Source: DATBDE01 sp036270095 (lineage in GTDB: Bacteria > Actinomycetota > Thermoleophilia > Solirubrobacterales > Solirubrobacteraceae). From it: a stretch of DNA of 22,416 nucleotides. Shown in pieces: positions 13,898 through 20,726 of the stretch. Made by a program: the position numbers and the translations under genes. Below the pieces are notes generated by a model. The model did not search any database. It was not told where the DNA came from and saw nothing but the letters and a program-made list of their open reading frames with translations. The DNA lies in contig DATBDE010000074.1 of NCBI GenBank assembly GCA_036270095.1, forward strand, positions 1 through 22,416, read 5' to 3'. Each line of letters opens with the position of its first letter. The stretch's first letter is position 1.

Positions 13898-15636
13898 AGG
13901 CGCCCAAGGCCCTGAACGTCCTGCTCCCCGCGGACCTGCGGCGCGTGCTCGGCATGGTCGGGGTGCGCCGGGACCTGGTCGCCGGCACGCTCCTGGTGTT
14001 CGCCAGCGCGGCGGGCTTCGTGGCCGCGCCGTGGCTGATCGGCAAGGCCGTCAACGAGCTCCAGCGCGGGTCGACCGAGAGCCTGGTCCTGATCTCGCTG
14101 GGCGTCGCCGGCGCCGGGTTGCTCACCGCGGTGGCCACCGGCGGGGCGACGTACCTGCTCGGGCGCTACGCGGTGACCGCGGGGATGCGCATCCGCGCGG
14201 TCCTCTACGACCGCCTGCTCGCCGCGTCGCTGGACCTCTACCGGGCCCAGCCCCCCGCCCAGCTCGTGGCGCGTGCGACCGCGGACGTCGAGCCGATCAA
14301 GACCTTCGTGAGCGCCGGCGCGGGCATCGCCGCGCAGTCGATCGGGACGCTCGTGTTCGCGGTCACGGTCATGCTCCTGATCGACGTGGAGCTGACGGCG
14401 CTCGCGGTCAGCCCGTTCCTGCTCTCGATCTTCGTCCAGTTCCACTACGGACATTTGACCCGCAAGGCCACGGCCGCGGCGGAACAGCAGCGCGGCGAGG
14501 TCGCGGCAACCGCCACCGACAACATCCACGCGGCGCGGTTGGTCATGTCGCTCGGCCGCCAGGCCGAGCAGCGCGAGGCGTTTGACCGCACCGTGCGGGC
14601 GCTGTTCCGAGGCTGGGTCCAGGTTGGGAAGCTCGACGCGATCTACGGGCCACTGCTGGGCGCGCTGCCCTACGTGGGCCTCGCGCTCGTGCTCGCCATC
14701 GGCGGCCGCGCCGTCATCGACGGGCAGATCTCGCTGGGCGAGTTCGTGACCTTCTACGGCTACAGCGGCATGCTCGCCGGGGTGTCGGCCCAGCTCGGCT
14801 ACCTCACCTATCTCGGCGCGGGCGCGTCGGGCTCGGCGGGCAGGATCGTCGAGCTGCTCGACCAGGCCGAGGAGACCGGCGCCGCCCCTGCGGCGACGCA
14901 AGCGCCCCACGCCCCCGAGGTCGGACTGAGCTCGGTGTCGGTGGCGCGGCGGGGCGGCGAGCCGGCGCTCGAGGACGTGAGCCTCGACGTGCGCGCCGGC
15001 GAGACGGTGGCGCTCGTGGGCGCCACCGACGCCGGCATGGCGACCCTGCTCGAGGTCGTCAACGGCCTGCTCGAGCCCGACGCGGGCACGGTGGACCTGG
15101 ACGGCCGCCCGCTCGAGCGGGCGGACCTGGCGCGCCTGCGCATGCTCTCCGCGCCCGCAGCCCAGGGCGAGCTGTTCGCGATGACGATCCACGACAACAT
15201 CGCCTACGGCCGCCCCGACGCCTCGGCCGCGGAGGTCGAGGACGCGGCCCGGCGCGCCCACGCCGACGAGGTCGCCGCCCGGCGGCCCGACGGCTACGAC
15301 ACCCAGGTGGGCGAGTCGGGCGGGCAGCTGTCGGGCGGGGAGCGCCAGCGCATCGGCCTGGCCCGCGCACTGCTCGTTGGCCGCCCGATCCTGCTCCTCG
15401 ACCACGTGACCAGCGCCCTCGACCCGCCGGCGGCCAACGAGGTGCTGGACCGGCTGGCGCAAGGCACAACGGGCACCACCCGGGTCATGGCGACCTACCG
15501 GCAGTCCGCGCTGACCCTCGCCGACCGCATCGTCGTCCTCGACGCCGGCCGCGTGCTCGCCGTGGGCACCCACGACGAGCTGGTCGCCTCCTGCCCCCCC
15601 TACCGCGAGATGGTGGAGCTGTGGGAGCTCGAGTGA
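13894..15636 (+). CDS. ABC exporter half-transporter A with degenerate nucleotide-binding domain
   Basis: A 580-aa type IV ABC half-transporter with a six-helix membrane domain (about 25-310) and an NBD (about 342-580). The signature LSGGE (479-483) is intact, but the ATP-contacting motifs are lost. The A-loop tyrosine position reads SVARRGG (349-355). Walker A is GATDAGMAT (376-384) with M382 in place of lysine. The Q-loop reads APAAQ instead of PQ. Walker B is LLLDH with H504 in place of the catalytic glutamate. The switch histidine is Y535 (ATYRQ). It overlaps the partner gene by 4 nt (GTGA), and the partner is canonical, so the two should form a heterodimer with one active site. The start at ATG 13894 is coupled to the leader ORF. 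There is no N-terminal peptidase domain. The cargo may be the peptides encoded just downstream. Confidence 0.88.
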   Translation: MKAPKALNVLLPADLRRVLGMVGVRRDLVAGTLLVFASAAGFVAAPWLIGKAVNELQRGSTESLVLISLGVAGAGLLTAVATGGATYLLGRYAVTAGMRIRAVLYDRLLAASLDLYRAQPPAQLVARATADVEPIKTFVSAGAGIAAQSIGTLVFAVTVMLLIDVELTALAVSPFLLSIFVQFHYGHLTRKATAAAEQQRGEVAATATDNIHAARLVMSLGRQAEQREAFDRTVRALFRGWVQVGKLDAIYGPLLGALPYVGLALVLAIGGRAVIDGQISLGEFVTFYGYSGMLAGVSAQLGYLTYLGAGASGSAGRIVELLDQAEETGAAPAATQAPHAPEVGLSSVSVARRGGEPALEDVSLDVRAGETVALVGATDAGMATLLEVVNGLLEPDAGTVDLDGRPLERADLARLRMLSAPAAQGELFAMTIHDNIAYGRPDASAAEVEDAARRAHADEVAARRPDGYDTQVGESGGQLSGGERQRIGLARALLVGRPILLLDHVTSALDPPAANEVLDRLAQGTTGTTRVMATYRQSALTLADRIVVLDAGRVLAVGTHDELVASCPPYREMVELWELE

Positions 15637-17393
15637 TCGCGCGCCTGCGGCGGCAGTTCGACGTGCTCGTGCAGCTCTACCGGCTGCTGTCCCCGTGGCG
15701 GCGCCAGCTCCTTCTCACCGCGGTGGCGGTCATCGTCTCCACCGCGGCGAGCCTCGTCCCGCCCTACGTCGCCGCCAAGGCCATTGACGACGGCATCGTC
15801 AAGGGCGACATCGCGGCGCTCGACGAGGCGCTGGTCGTGCTCGTGGTGGCGGTGGCGCTCTACTCGCTGACGGCGACGGCGCAGACCTATGCCTCGGCCT
15901 GGATCGCGCAGCGGGCGCTGGCGAGCCTGCGCTCGCGCATCTTCGCCCACCTCCAGGTCCTGTCGCCGGCCTTCTACGACCGCTCGCAGACCGGCGACCT
16001 CGTCTCCCGCATCACCAACGACGTCGAGCAGCTCGAGAACCTCGTCTCGGGTGCCCTCGTGAACATGACCGGCACCCTGCTCTCGCTCGTCGGCACGCTG
16101 GTCGCGATGTTCGTGCTCGACGCGGAGCTCGCCCTGGTGGCGCTGTGGGTGTTCCCTGCCAGCTTCGTGGCCATGGCGGTCTGGGGCCGGCTGGCCCGCC
16201 CCCGGTTCCGCCACACCCGTGACACCATCGGCGCGGTCTCGGGCTACCTGCTGGAGACCCTCGGCAGCATCAAGATCGTCCGCTCGTTCGGCCAGGAGCA
16301 ACGCCACCACGACGGCTTCGGACGGCTCAACGCGGCCGACGGCCAGGCGCAGATGGCGATCAAGCGGATCGCTTTCGGCTTCAGCGGCGTGATGACCCTG
16401 CTGCCCTCCATCGGCGTCACCGTCATCCTCATCGTCGGCGGCCTCCAGGTCATCAATGGCGACCTGCAGGTCGGCGTGGTGGTGGCCTTCATCGCCTACT
16501 TCCAGCGGCTGTTCGCGCCGCTGACCCAGCTGACCAACCTGGCCTCGCTCTACAGCCAGGGCGGCGCCGCGCTCGACAAGATCAACGCGCTGCTCGACGA
16601 GCAGCCCGCGATCGTCGAGCGACCGGGGGCCCGCCCGCTCGCGCACGGCCCGGGCGAGGTCCGCATGGAGGGCGTGACCTTCTCCTACGACGGCAGGCGC
16701 ACGGTGATCGACGACGCCGACATCGTGTTCCCTGCGGGCAAGATCACGGCCATCGTCGGCCACAACGGCGCCGGCAAGTCGACGCTGGTCAGCCTGATCT
16801 CGCGCTTCTACGAGCCCGACCGCGGCCGCATCACCATCGACGGCACCGACGTCCGCGACGTGACCCTCACGAGCCTGCGCCGCGCCGTCAGCTTCAGCCT
16901 CCAGGACACGAACCTCCTCTCCGGGACGGTGCGGGCCAACGTGCTGCTGGCCAAGCCCCACGCGACCGACGAGGAGCTCGACCACACCCTCGCCGACCTC
17001 GGCGGCCTCGCCATCGTGCGCCGCCTCCCGGACGGCCTGGACACCGAGGTGGGCCCGTCGGGCGACCACCTCTCGCCGGGCCAGCGCCAGGTGATCGCGC
17101 TCGCGCGCACGATCCTGGCCGATCCGGCGATCTTCATCCTCGACGAGTTCACGTCGGGCCTGGACGTGATGACCGAGGCGGGCCTGCTCGCGGCGCTGGA
17201 CCGCCGGCTCGCGGGGCGCACGCGCATCGTCATCGCTCACCGCCTCGGCATGGTCCGCCGCGCCGACCACATCGTCGTGCTCGAGCAGGGGCGCGTGATC
17301 GAGCAGGGCGATCACGACGCCCTCATGCGCGCCGGCGGGGCCTACGCGTCGCTGCAGGCCGAATCACGGCGGCTGCGCGTGCAGGCCGCCTGA
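15633..17393 (+). CDS. ABC exporter half-transporter B with canonical nucleotide-binding domain
   Basis: A 586-aa half-transporter: membrane domain about 20-310, NBD about 340-586. The ATP motifs are complete: A-loop FSYDG, Walker A GHNGAGKST (376-384, K382), Q-loop SLQD, Walker B FILDE (501-505, catalytic E505) and the switch H536 (IAHRL). The signature is LSPGQ (480-484), with proline in place of the first glycine of LSGGQ. In the heterodimer this altered signature faces the already degenerate Walker motifs of subunit A, while B's intact Walker motifs face A's LSGGE. I chose the GTG at 15633, which overlaps the preceding TGA and has GGGAG five bases upstream. A GTG at 15621 would add four residues. 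It exports an unknown substrate, with two RiPP-like peptide genes 72 bp downstream on the same strand. Confidence 0.9.
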   Translation: MIARLRRQFDVLVQLYRLLSPWRRQLLLTAVAVIVSTAASLVPPYVAAKAIDDGIVKGDIAALDEALVVLVVAVALYSLTATAQTYASAWIAQRALASLRSRIFAHLQVLSPAFYDRSQTGDLVSRITNDVEQLENLVSGALVNMTGTLLSLVGTLVAMFVLDAELALVALWVFPASFVAMAVWGRLARPRFRHTRDTIGAVSGYLLETLGSIKIVRSFGQEQRHHDGFGRLNAADGQAQMAIKRIAFGFSGVMTLLPSIGVTVILIVGGLQVINGDLQVGVVVAFIAYFQRLFAPLTQLTNLASLYSQGGAALDKINALLDEQPAIVERPGARPLAHGPGEVRMEGVTFSYDGRRTVIDDADIVFPAGKITAIVGHNGAGKSTLVSLISRFYEPDRGRITIDGTDVRDVTLTSLRRAVSFSLQDTNLLSGTVRANVLLAKPHATDEELDHTLADLGGLAIVRRLPDGLDTEVGPSGDHLSPGQRQVIALARTILADPAIFILDEFTSGLDVMTEAGLLAALDRRLAGRTRIVIAHRLGMVRRADHIVVLEQGRVIEQGDHDALMRAGGAYASLQAESRRLRVQAA

Positions 17394-17451
17394 GCTTGCG
17401 CGCCGGCAGGCGCCCGAATCGCTTGTGGGCCGTCCCCGTCCCACCGGCCAC

Positions 17452-17457
17452 GAAGGA
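17452..17457 (+). promoter_or_regulatory. Ribosome-binding site of the first FxLD peptide gene
   Basis: GAAGGA lies 8 nt before the ATG at 17466 and supports that start for a gene too short for ordinary calling. The 72-bp gap after the exporter gene shows no clear promoter, so read-through from the exporter is likely. Confidence 0.6.
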
Positions 17458-17465
17458 CGGCGACC

Positions 17466-17633
17466 ATGACGCCTGCTCTGTCCGAGACGTCCCGCGAGGA
17501 GACCGAGTTCGATCTCGACGTCAGGCTCCAGCCCTTGGCGCGGCACGACTCGGCCGAGCGGACCGAGCGGCCCAACACCGTCAGCTGCAAGGAGTGCGGC
17601 ACCCAGTACTCGTGCGTCGGTTGTTCCGCGTAG
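17466..17633 (+). CDS. Putative FxLD-family lanthipeptide (RiPP) precursor 1
   Basis: A 55-aa peptide. The acidic leader carries EFDLDVRL at 14-21, the FxLD motif of class I-type lanthipeptide leaders (nisin's is FNLD). The C-terminal core from about residue 38 reads TVSCKECGTQYSCVGCSA, with cysteines 41, 44, 50 and 53 and nearby T38, S40, T46 and S49 that could be dehydrated to form thioether rings. It has a good ribosome site (GAAGGA) and lies directly behind a two-gene ABC exporter. A paralogue follows 16 bp later with the same motif at the same residue numbers. No dehydratase or cyclase is in the window. The CxxC-x5-CxxC pattern also fits a tiny zinc-binding or disulfide peptide, so the RiPP assignment rests mainly on the leader motif, the duplication and the exporter. 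Confidence 0.7.
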   Translation: MTPALSETSREETEFDLDVRLQPLARHDSAERTERPNTVSCKECGTQYSCVGCSA

Positions 17634-17635
17634 GC

Positions 17636-17643
17636 GGAAGGAG
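17636..17643 (+). promoter_or_regulatory. Strong ribosome-binding site of the second FxLD peptide gene
   Basis: GGAAGGAG, 6 nt before the ATG at 17650 and only 2 nt after the TAG of the first peptide gene, is the strongest Shine-Dalgarno seen in the window. It fits high-level translation of a precursor peptide in a bicistronic unit. Confidence 0.65.
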
Positions 17644-17649
17644 AACCCC

Positions 17650-17826
17650 ATGGCCCCTGCCCCGTCCCAGGCCCACCGCGACGAGCACGACTTCGACCTC
17701 GACGTCCGGCTTGCACCGGTGACCCGGCACCACGCCGAGGACCCGACGAAGCCCTCGCCCGCGACCGAGACCTGCGGCTGCCCCGCGACCTCGTTCACGC
17801 GCTGCGGGTGCCACAGGCCCGACTGA
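17650..17826 (+). CDS. Putative FxLD-family lanthipeptide (RiPP) precursor 2
   Basis: A 58-aa paralogue of the preceding peptide. The leader has DFDLDVRL at 14-21 and shares the MxPAxS opening. The variable middle is Pro-, Glu- and Thr-rich. The core from about residue 39 reads TETCGCPATSFTRCGC followed by HRPD, with cysteines 42, 44, 52 and 54 and T39, T41, T47, S48 and T50 as possible dehydration sites. The outer cysteines are 12 residues apart, as in precursor 1, but the inner spacing differs (CGC-x7-CGC). A conserved leader with a diverged core is the usual sign of a RiPP family with one shared processing machinery. The stop is 10 bp from the convergent ATP-grasp gene. That enzyme could modify the peptide, but nothing here proves it. 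Confidence 0.72.
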   Translation: MAPAPSQAHRDEHDFDLDVRLAPVTRHHAEDPTKPSPATETCGCPATSFTRCGCHRPD

Positions 17827-17836
17827 CGCCGGGCCC

Positions 17837-19093
17837 TCAGTCGATCTTGATCGTGAGCTGCGCCTCGGCCTCGGCGAGGATGCGCTCCGCTTCGGCCTTG
17901 GTCGGCGCGATCGCGCCGAAGTAGGCGATCGGGCTCGGCGGGTCCGGGTACGTCGACGCCTGCTGGCCCACCTGGGTGGTCTGGATGAACCCCCACATGC
18001 CGGGGACCGCCTGAGCCTGCTCGATCCCGTCGAAGCGGCGCAGCGTGCCCGAGCGCTCAGGGTAGAGCAGCCGCGCCGCGAGGGCCTGGTCCTGGGTGGG
18101 CTCGAGGCTCGCGGGCCGGCCCAGCCACAGGTCGACCTGGGCCTGCACGAACGACACGCCGTACGCGCCGAGGAACGCGACCGCCGTGCCCGGCTCGCGG
18201 CCGGCGATCTCGACCAGCAGCGGGCCGCGGTCCGTATAGCGCATCTCGCAGTGAAAGGCGCAGTTGTCCAGGCCGAGCGCGTGCACGATGGCGCCGGCGC
18301 GCTCGCGGATCTCGGCGACCTGCTCGGGCGTGAAGTCGCCGGGGATGGAGAACCCCTCCTCGACGAAATGCGGCTCGGGCCCGAGGTGCTGCTCGACCAC
18401 CGCCGGGGCCCAGTGGATCTCGCTGTCCTGGACCAGGCCCTCACAGCTCAGCATCTGCCCGGACACGTACTCCTCGAGCAGCCACGCGCCCGCGGTGTTC
18501 TCGAGGTCGGGGTTGACGTCGGCCGTCCACGACCGGGTGACCTCGGCCACCGTGTCCTGGACGTCCTCGGGCCGCTCGAGCTTGCGCACGCCGAAGGACA
18601 GGAAGCCGCCGAGCGGCTTGACCACGCACGGCGTCCCCACGTGCTCGACCGCGGCGCTCAGGCTCGCCTCGGTGAGCTCGGAGATGATCTCGAACCGGGG
18701 CTGGTCGATCCCCGCCGCCGCCACCGCCTGGCGCATGAGCAGCTTGTCCACCGACGTGCGCCGCGCCGCGCCGGGGTCGAGGCCGGGAAGGCCCAGCGCG
18801 GCGGCAAGATCGGCCACCGACGGCACGAGCTCCTCGATCACGGTCCCGCAGCCGTCGAACGTGATTCCCCGGCTGGCCTGGAAGATGCCGACGTCCTGGG
18901 TGAGCCGGTTGGCGTTAAACGGGTCGGTCCCGAGCGTGCGCTCGCGGTCCACGATCGAGCTGTCCACTGCGTCGGCGGGCAGCGCCAGGTACAGCTCGAT
19001 GTCCATCTGCGGCAGCAGGGAGAACCCGTACCAGTTGTCGTGGAACTTCTGGGGCTCGTCGTTGACGAAGAGCAGCTTGGGCTTGTCGGTCAC
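17837..19093 (-). CDS. ATP-grasp carboxylate-amine ligase (L-amino-acid-ligase-like)
   Basis: A 418-aa ATP-grasp enzyme expected to form an amide or peptide bond through an acyl phosphate. The N-terminal domain (about 1-110) is followed by the ATP-binding lid with K117 (SVDKLLMRQA) and K159 (CVVKPLGG), E207/E208 (LLEEYVSG), and metal-binding E283 (HCEMRY) and E295 (LLVEIAGREPG). In the last motif the usual E-x-N is E-I-A, so the asparagine metal ligand appears lost. The C-terminal part (SGTLRRFDGIEQAQAVPG) resembles the LAL_C2-type extension of dipeptide ligases. I chose the GTG at 19093 because GAGG lies 5 nt upstream and overlaps the stop of the MFS gene, and because TDKPKLLFVNDE starts the fold. 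It is co-transcribed with the exporter and convergent with the FxLD peptide genes. It may make a dipeptide-like product or tailor a peptide. Confidence 0.85.
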   Translation of the reverse strand: MTDKPKLLFVNDEPQKFHDNWYGFSLLPQMDIELYLALPADAVDSSIVDRERTLGTDPFNANRLTQDVGIFQASRGITFDGCGTVIEELVPSVADLAAALGLPGLDPGAARRTSVDKLLMRQAVAAAGIDQPRFEIISELTEASLSAAVEHVGTPCVVKPLGGFLSFGVRKLERPEDVQDTVAEVTRSWTADVNPDLENTAGAWLLEEYVSGQMLSCEGLVQDSEIHWAPAVVEQHLGPEPHFVEEGFSIPGDFTPEQVAEIRERAGAIVHALGLDNCAFHCEMRYTDRGPLLVEIAGREPGTAVAFLGAYGVSFVQAQVDLWLGRPASLEPTQDQALAARLLYPERSGTLRRFDGIEQAQAVPGMWGFIQTTQVGQQASTYPDPPSPIAYFGAIAPTKAEAERILAEAEAQLTIKID

Positions 19094-19100
19094 GGGCACC

Positions 19101-20681
19101 TCACGGCCGGCGGAGACGAAGGCGACCGAGATGATGGCGAATTCGCGCCGGGTGCAACGCGCGGTCGGGATCGGGCGCCGGGGCCGCCTTCGGCGCGATC
19201 GTGAAATAGGCGAGCGCGGCCGCGACCAGGCACAGCAGGGCCCCGACCAATGCCGCGCTGCCCAGGCCGCTCGCAAAGGCGCTCTGCGCCGCGTGGTCGA
19301 CCGCCGCCTGCGCCGCGGCCGACCCGCCCGCCGGCACGGGCGGCAGCTGCAACGGCTCGAACGCCGCCACCGCGTTGGCCTTCGCCGGCGCGCTCAGCGC
19401 GCTGTCGCCGATCGCGTCGGAGAACGCCGAGGACGAGAATGCGCCCGCGAGCGCCCCGAGGATGGCCACGCCGAGCGCGCCACCCAGCGTCTCGACCATG
19501 CCCTCGGTGGCCGAGGCCACGCCGGCGTCCTCGACGTCGACCGAGCTCAGGATCGTGGCCGACAGCGGCGGGTCGGCCAGCCCGACGCCGAGCCCGAGCA
19601 GGAGCTGCGAGACCAGCAGCACCCACACCGCGGTGTCGGTGCCGAGCCCGACGAGCGCGCCCAGCGACGCGGCCACACACAGCGCCCCGAGGACCCCGAA
19701 GCGGCGCGGCCCGAGGCGGTCGGCGAGGCCGCCGGCCACCGGCGCGCAGATCACCACGACGACCGTCGTCGGGAGGAAGAAGAGCGCCGCGGTCAGGGGC
19801 GAATAGCCCCGGACGCTCTGGTAGTAGAGCGACAGGTAGACGAGGATCCCGATGAGCGCGAAGTACATGACGGTCAGCACGGCGAGCGGGCCCAGGAACC
19901 GCCGTCGCCGCACCATCTCGGCGCGGACCATGGGCGCGGGCGAGCGGCGCTCCCAGGCCGCGAACGCCACCAGCAGCACGATCGCCGCTGCCAGGCACGC
20001 GAGCACGGTCGCGTTGCCGAAGCCGTCGTGGCCGCCGGCCGTGATGGCGTAGGTCAGCGCGAACAGGCCCGGCACCACGAGCGCGAGCCCGGGCACGTCG
20101 AGGTGGCCCGTGCGCTCCTCGCCCGCAGTCTCGCCCAGCAGCCGCGCCCCGGCGAGCACGGCGACGATGCCCACCGGGACGTTGATCCAGAACACCCACT
20201 CCCAGCCCGCGCTCTGGACCAGCGCGCCGCCGACCATGGGCCCGAACGCAACCGCAAGCCCGCTCGTCGCCGCCCAGATCCCAATCGCGCGACCGCGCTC
20301 GTCCGGCGGGTAGACGGAGGCGATGAGTGCCAGCGTCGTCGGCACCATGAACGCCGCGCCGACCCCGGAGAGGACGCGCGCGGCGATGAGCACGCCGATG
20401 TTCGGCGCCAGGGCCGCGCAGGCCGAGCCCAGCGTGAACAGGCTCATCCCAGCGAGGAAGACGCGCTTGCGCCCGTAGCGGTCGCCGATCGTCCCGCCGG
20501 CGATCATCAGCGCGGCGAAGGCCACCGAGTAGCCGGTGATGAGCCACTGCACCTCGGGGCCGGACGCGCCCAGGTCGCGCTGGATCGCGGGCAGGGCGAT
20601 GGTGACGACGGTCTGGTCGACCCCGCTCATGAACGCGGCCACGCAGGCGAAGCCGAGGGTCAACCCGCGCCGGCTCGACAC
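19101..20681 (-). CDS. DHA2-family (EmrB/QacA-like, 14-TM) MFS efflux transporter
   Basis: A 526-aa proton-driven exporter of the major facilitator superfamily, inner membrane. Motif D1 (MSGVDQTVVTIALPAI, 18-33), motif A (GDRYGRKR, 66-73) and motif C (GPMVGGALVQSAGWEWVFW) are intact. The number of hydrophobic segments fits 14 helices, with a long non-membrane loop before the last one (AFEPLQLPPVPAGG). A basic tail ends the protein. The GTG start at 20681 stands 6 nt after a TAGACT box, so the transcript is probably leaderless. The ATP-grasp gene follows after 7 bp with its ribosome site built over this gene's stop, so the pump may export the product of that ligase or protect the cell from it. 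Generic drug efflux is the alternative. Confidence 0.9.
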   Translation of the reverse strand: MSSRRGLTLGFACVAAFMSGVDQTVVTIALPAIQRDLGASGPEVQWLITGYSVAFAALMIAGGTIGDRYGRKRVFLAGMSLFTLGSACAALAPNIGVLIAARVLSGVGAAFMVPTTLALIASVYPPDERGRAIGIWAATSGLAVAFGPMVGGALVQSAGWEWVFWINVPVGIVAVLAGARLLGETAGEERTGHLDVPGLALVVPGLFALTYAITAGGHDGFGNATVLACLAAAIVLLVAFAAWERRSPAPMVRAEMVRRRRFLGPLAVLTVMYFALIGILVYLSLYYQSVRGYSPLTAALFFLPTTVVVVICAPVAGGLADRLGPRRFGVLGALCVAASLGALVGLGTDTAVWVLLVSQLLLGLGVGLADPPLSATILSSVDVEDAGVASATEGMVETLGGALGVAILGALAGAFSSSAFSDAIGDSALSAPAKANAVAAFEPLQLPPVPAGGSAAAQAAVDHAAQSAFASGLGSAALVGALLCLVAAALAYFTIAPKAAPAPDPDRALHPARIRHHLGRLRLRRP

Positions 20682-20687
20682 GGCGCG

Positions 20688-20693
20688 AGTCTA
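20688..20693 (-). promoter_or_regulatory. Putative -10 box TAGACT for the MFS/ATP-grasp operon
   Basis: On the minus strand TAGACT ends 6 nt before the GTG at 20681 with no ribosome site between, as for a leaderless mRNA. It lies where the -35 of the divergent WS/DGAT promoter would fall. Confidence 0.5.
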
Positions 20694-20711
20694 TGTCCGA
20701 TGCGCGGCCGG

Positions 20712-20717
20712 TACTCT
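20712..20717 (+). promoter_or_regulatory. Putative -10 box TACTCT for the WS/DGAT gene
   Basis: TACTCT ends 9 nt before the ATG at 20727. Its expected -35 position coincides with the -10 of the divergent MFS promoter, and its own -10 sits at that promoter's -35 position. Confidence 0.4.
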
Positions 20718-20726
20718 CGCCCGTCG

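Noticed and set aside
13894..15636. Treating half-transporter A as a pseudogene because its ATP motifs are lost
   Set aside because: The frame is full length and uninterrupted, LSGGE is retained, it overlaps its canonical partner, and the losses map to one composite site, as expected for a specialised heterodimer.
13777..17315. Two long minus-strand open frames (598 and 571 codons) opposite the ABC genes
   Set aside because: Compositionally biased (Arg, Gly, His, Asp) shadows of the ABC half-transporters, with no recognisable domain.
17394..17420. Possible terminator hairpin after the ABC genes (GCGCC/GGCGC, 4-nt loop)
   Set aside because: Only a 5-bp stem with no U-tract. The same short palindromes arise by chance at this GC content.
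17578..17633. Zinc-ribbon reading of the CxxC-x5-CxxC peptide as a separate small protein
   Set aside because: Kept only as an alternative. The shared FDLDVRL leader at identical positions and the paralogue with different cysteine spacing fit RiPP precursors better.
19094..19276. Extended N-terminus of the ATP-grasp protein inside the MFS gene
   Set aside because: Arg-rich and not family-like. The GTG at 19093 has a well-placed GAGG and starts the fold.
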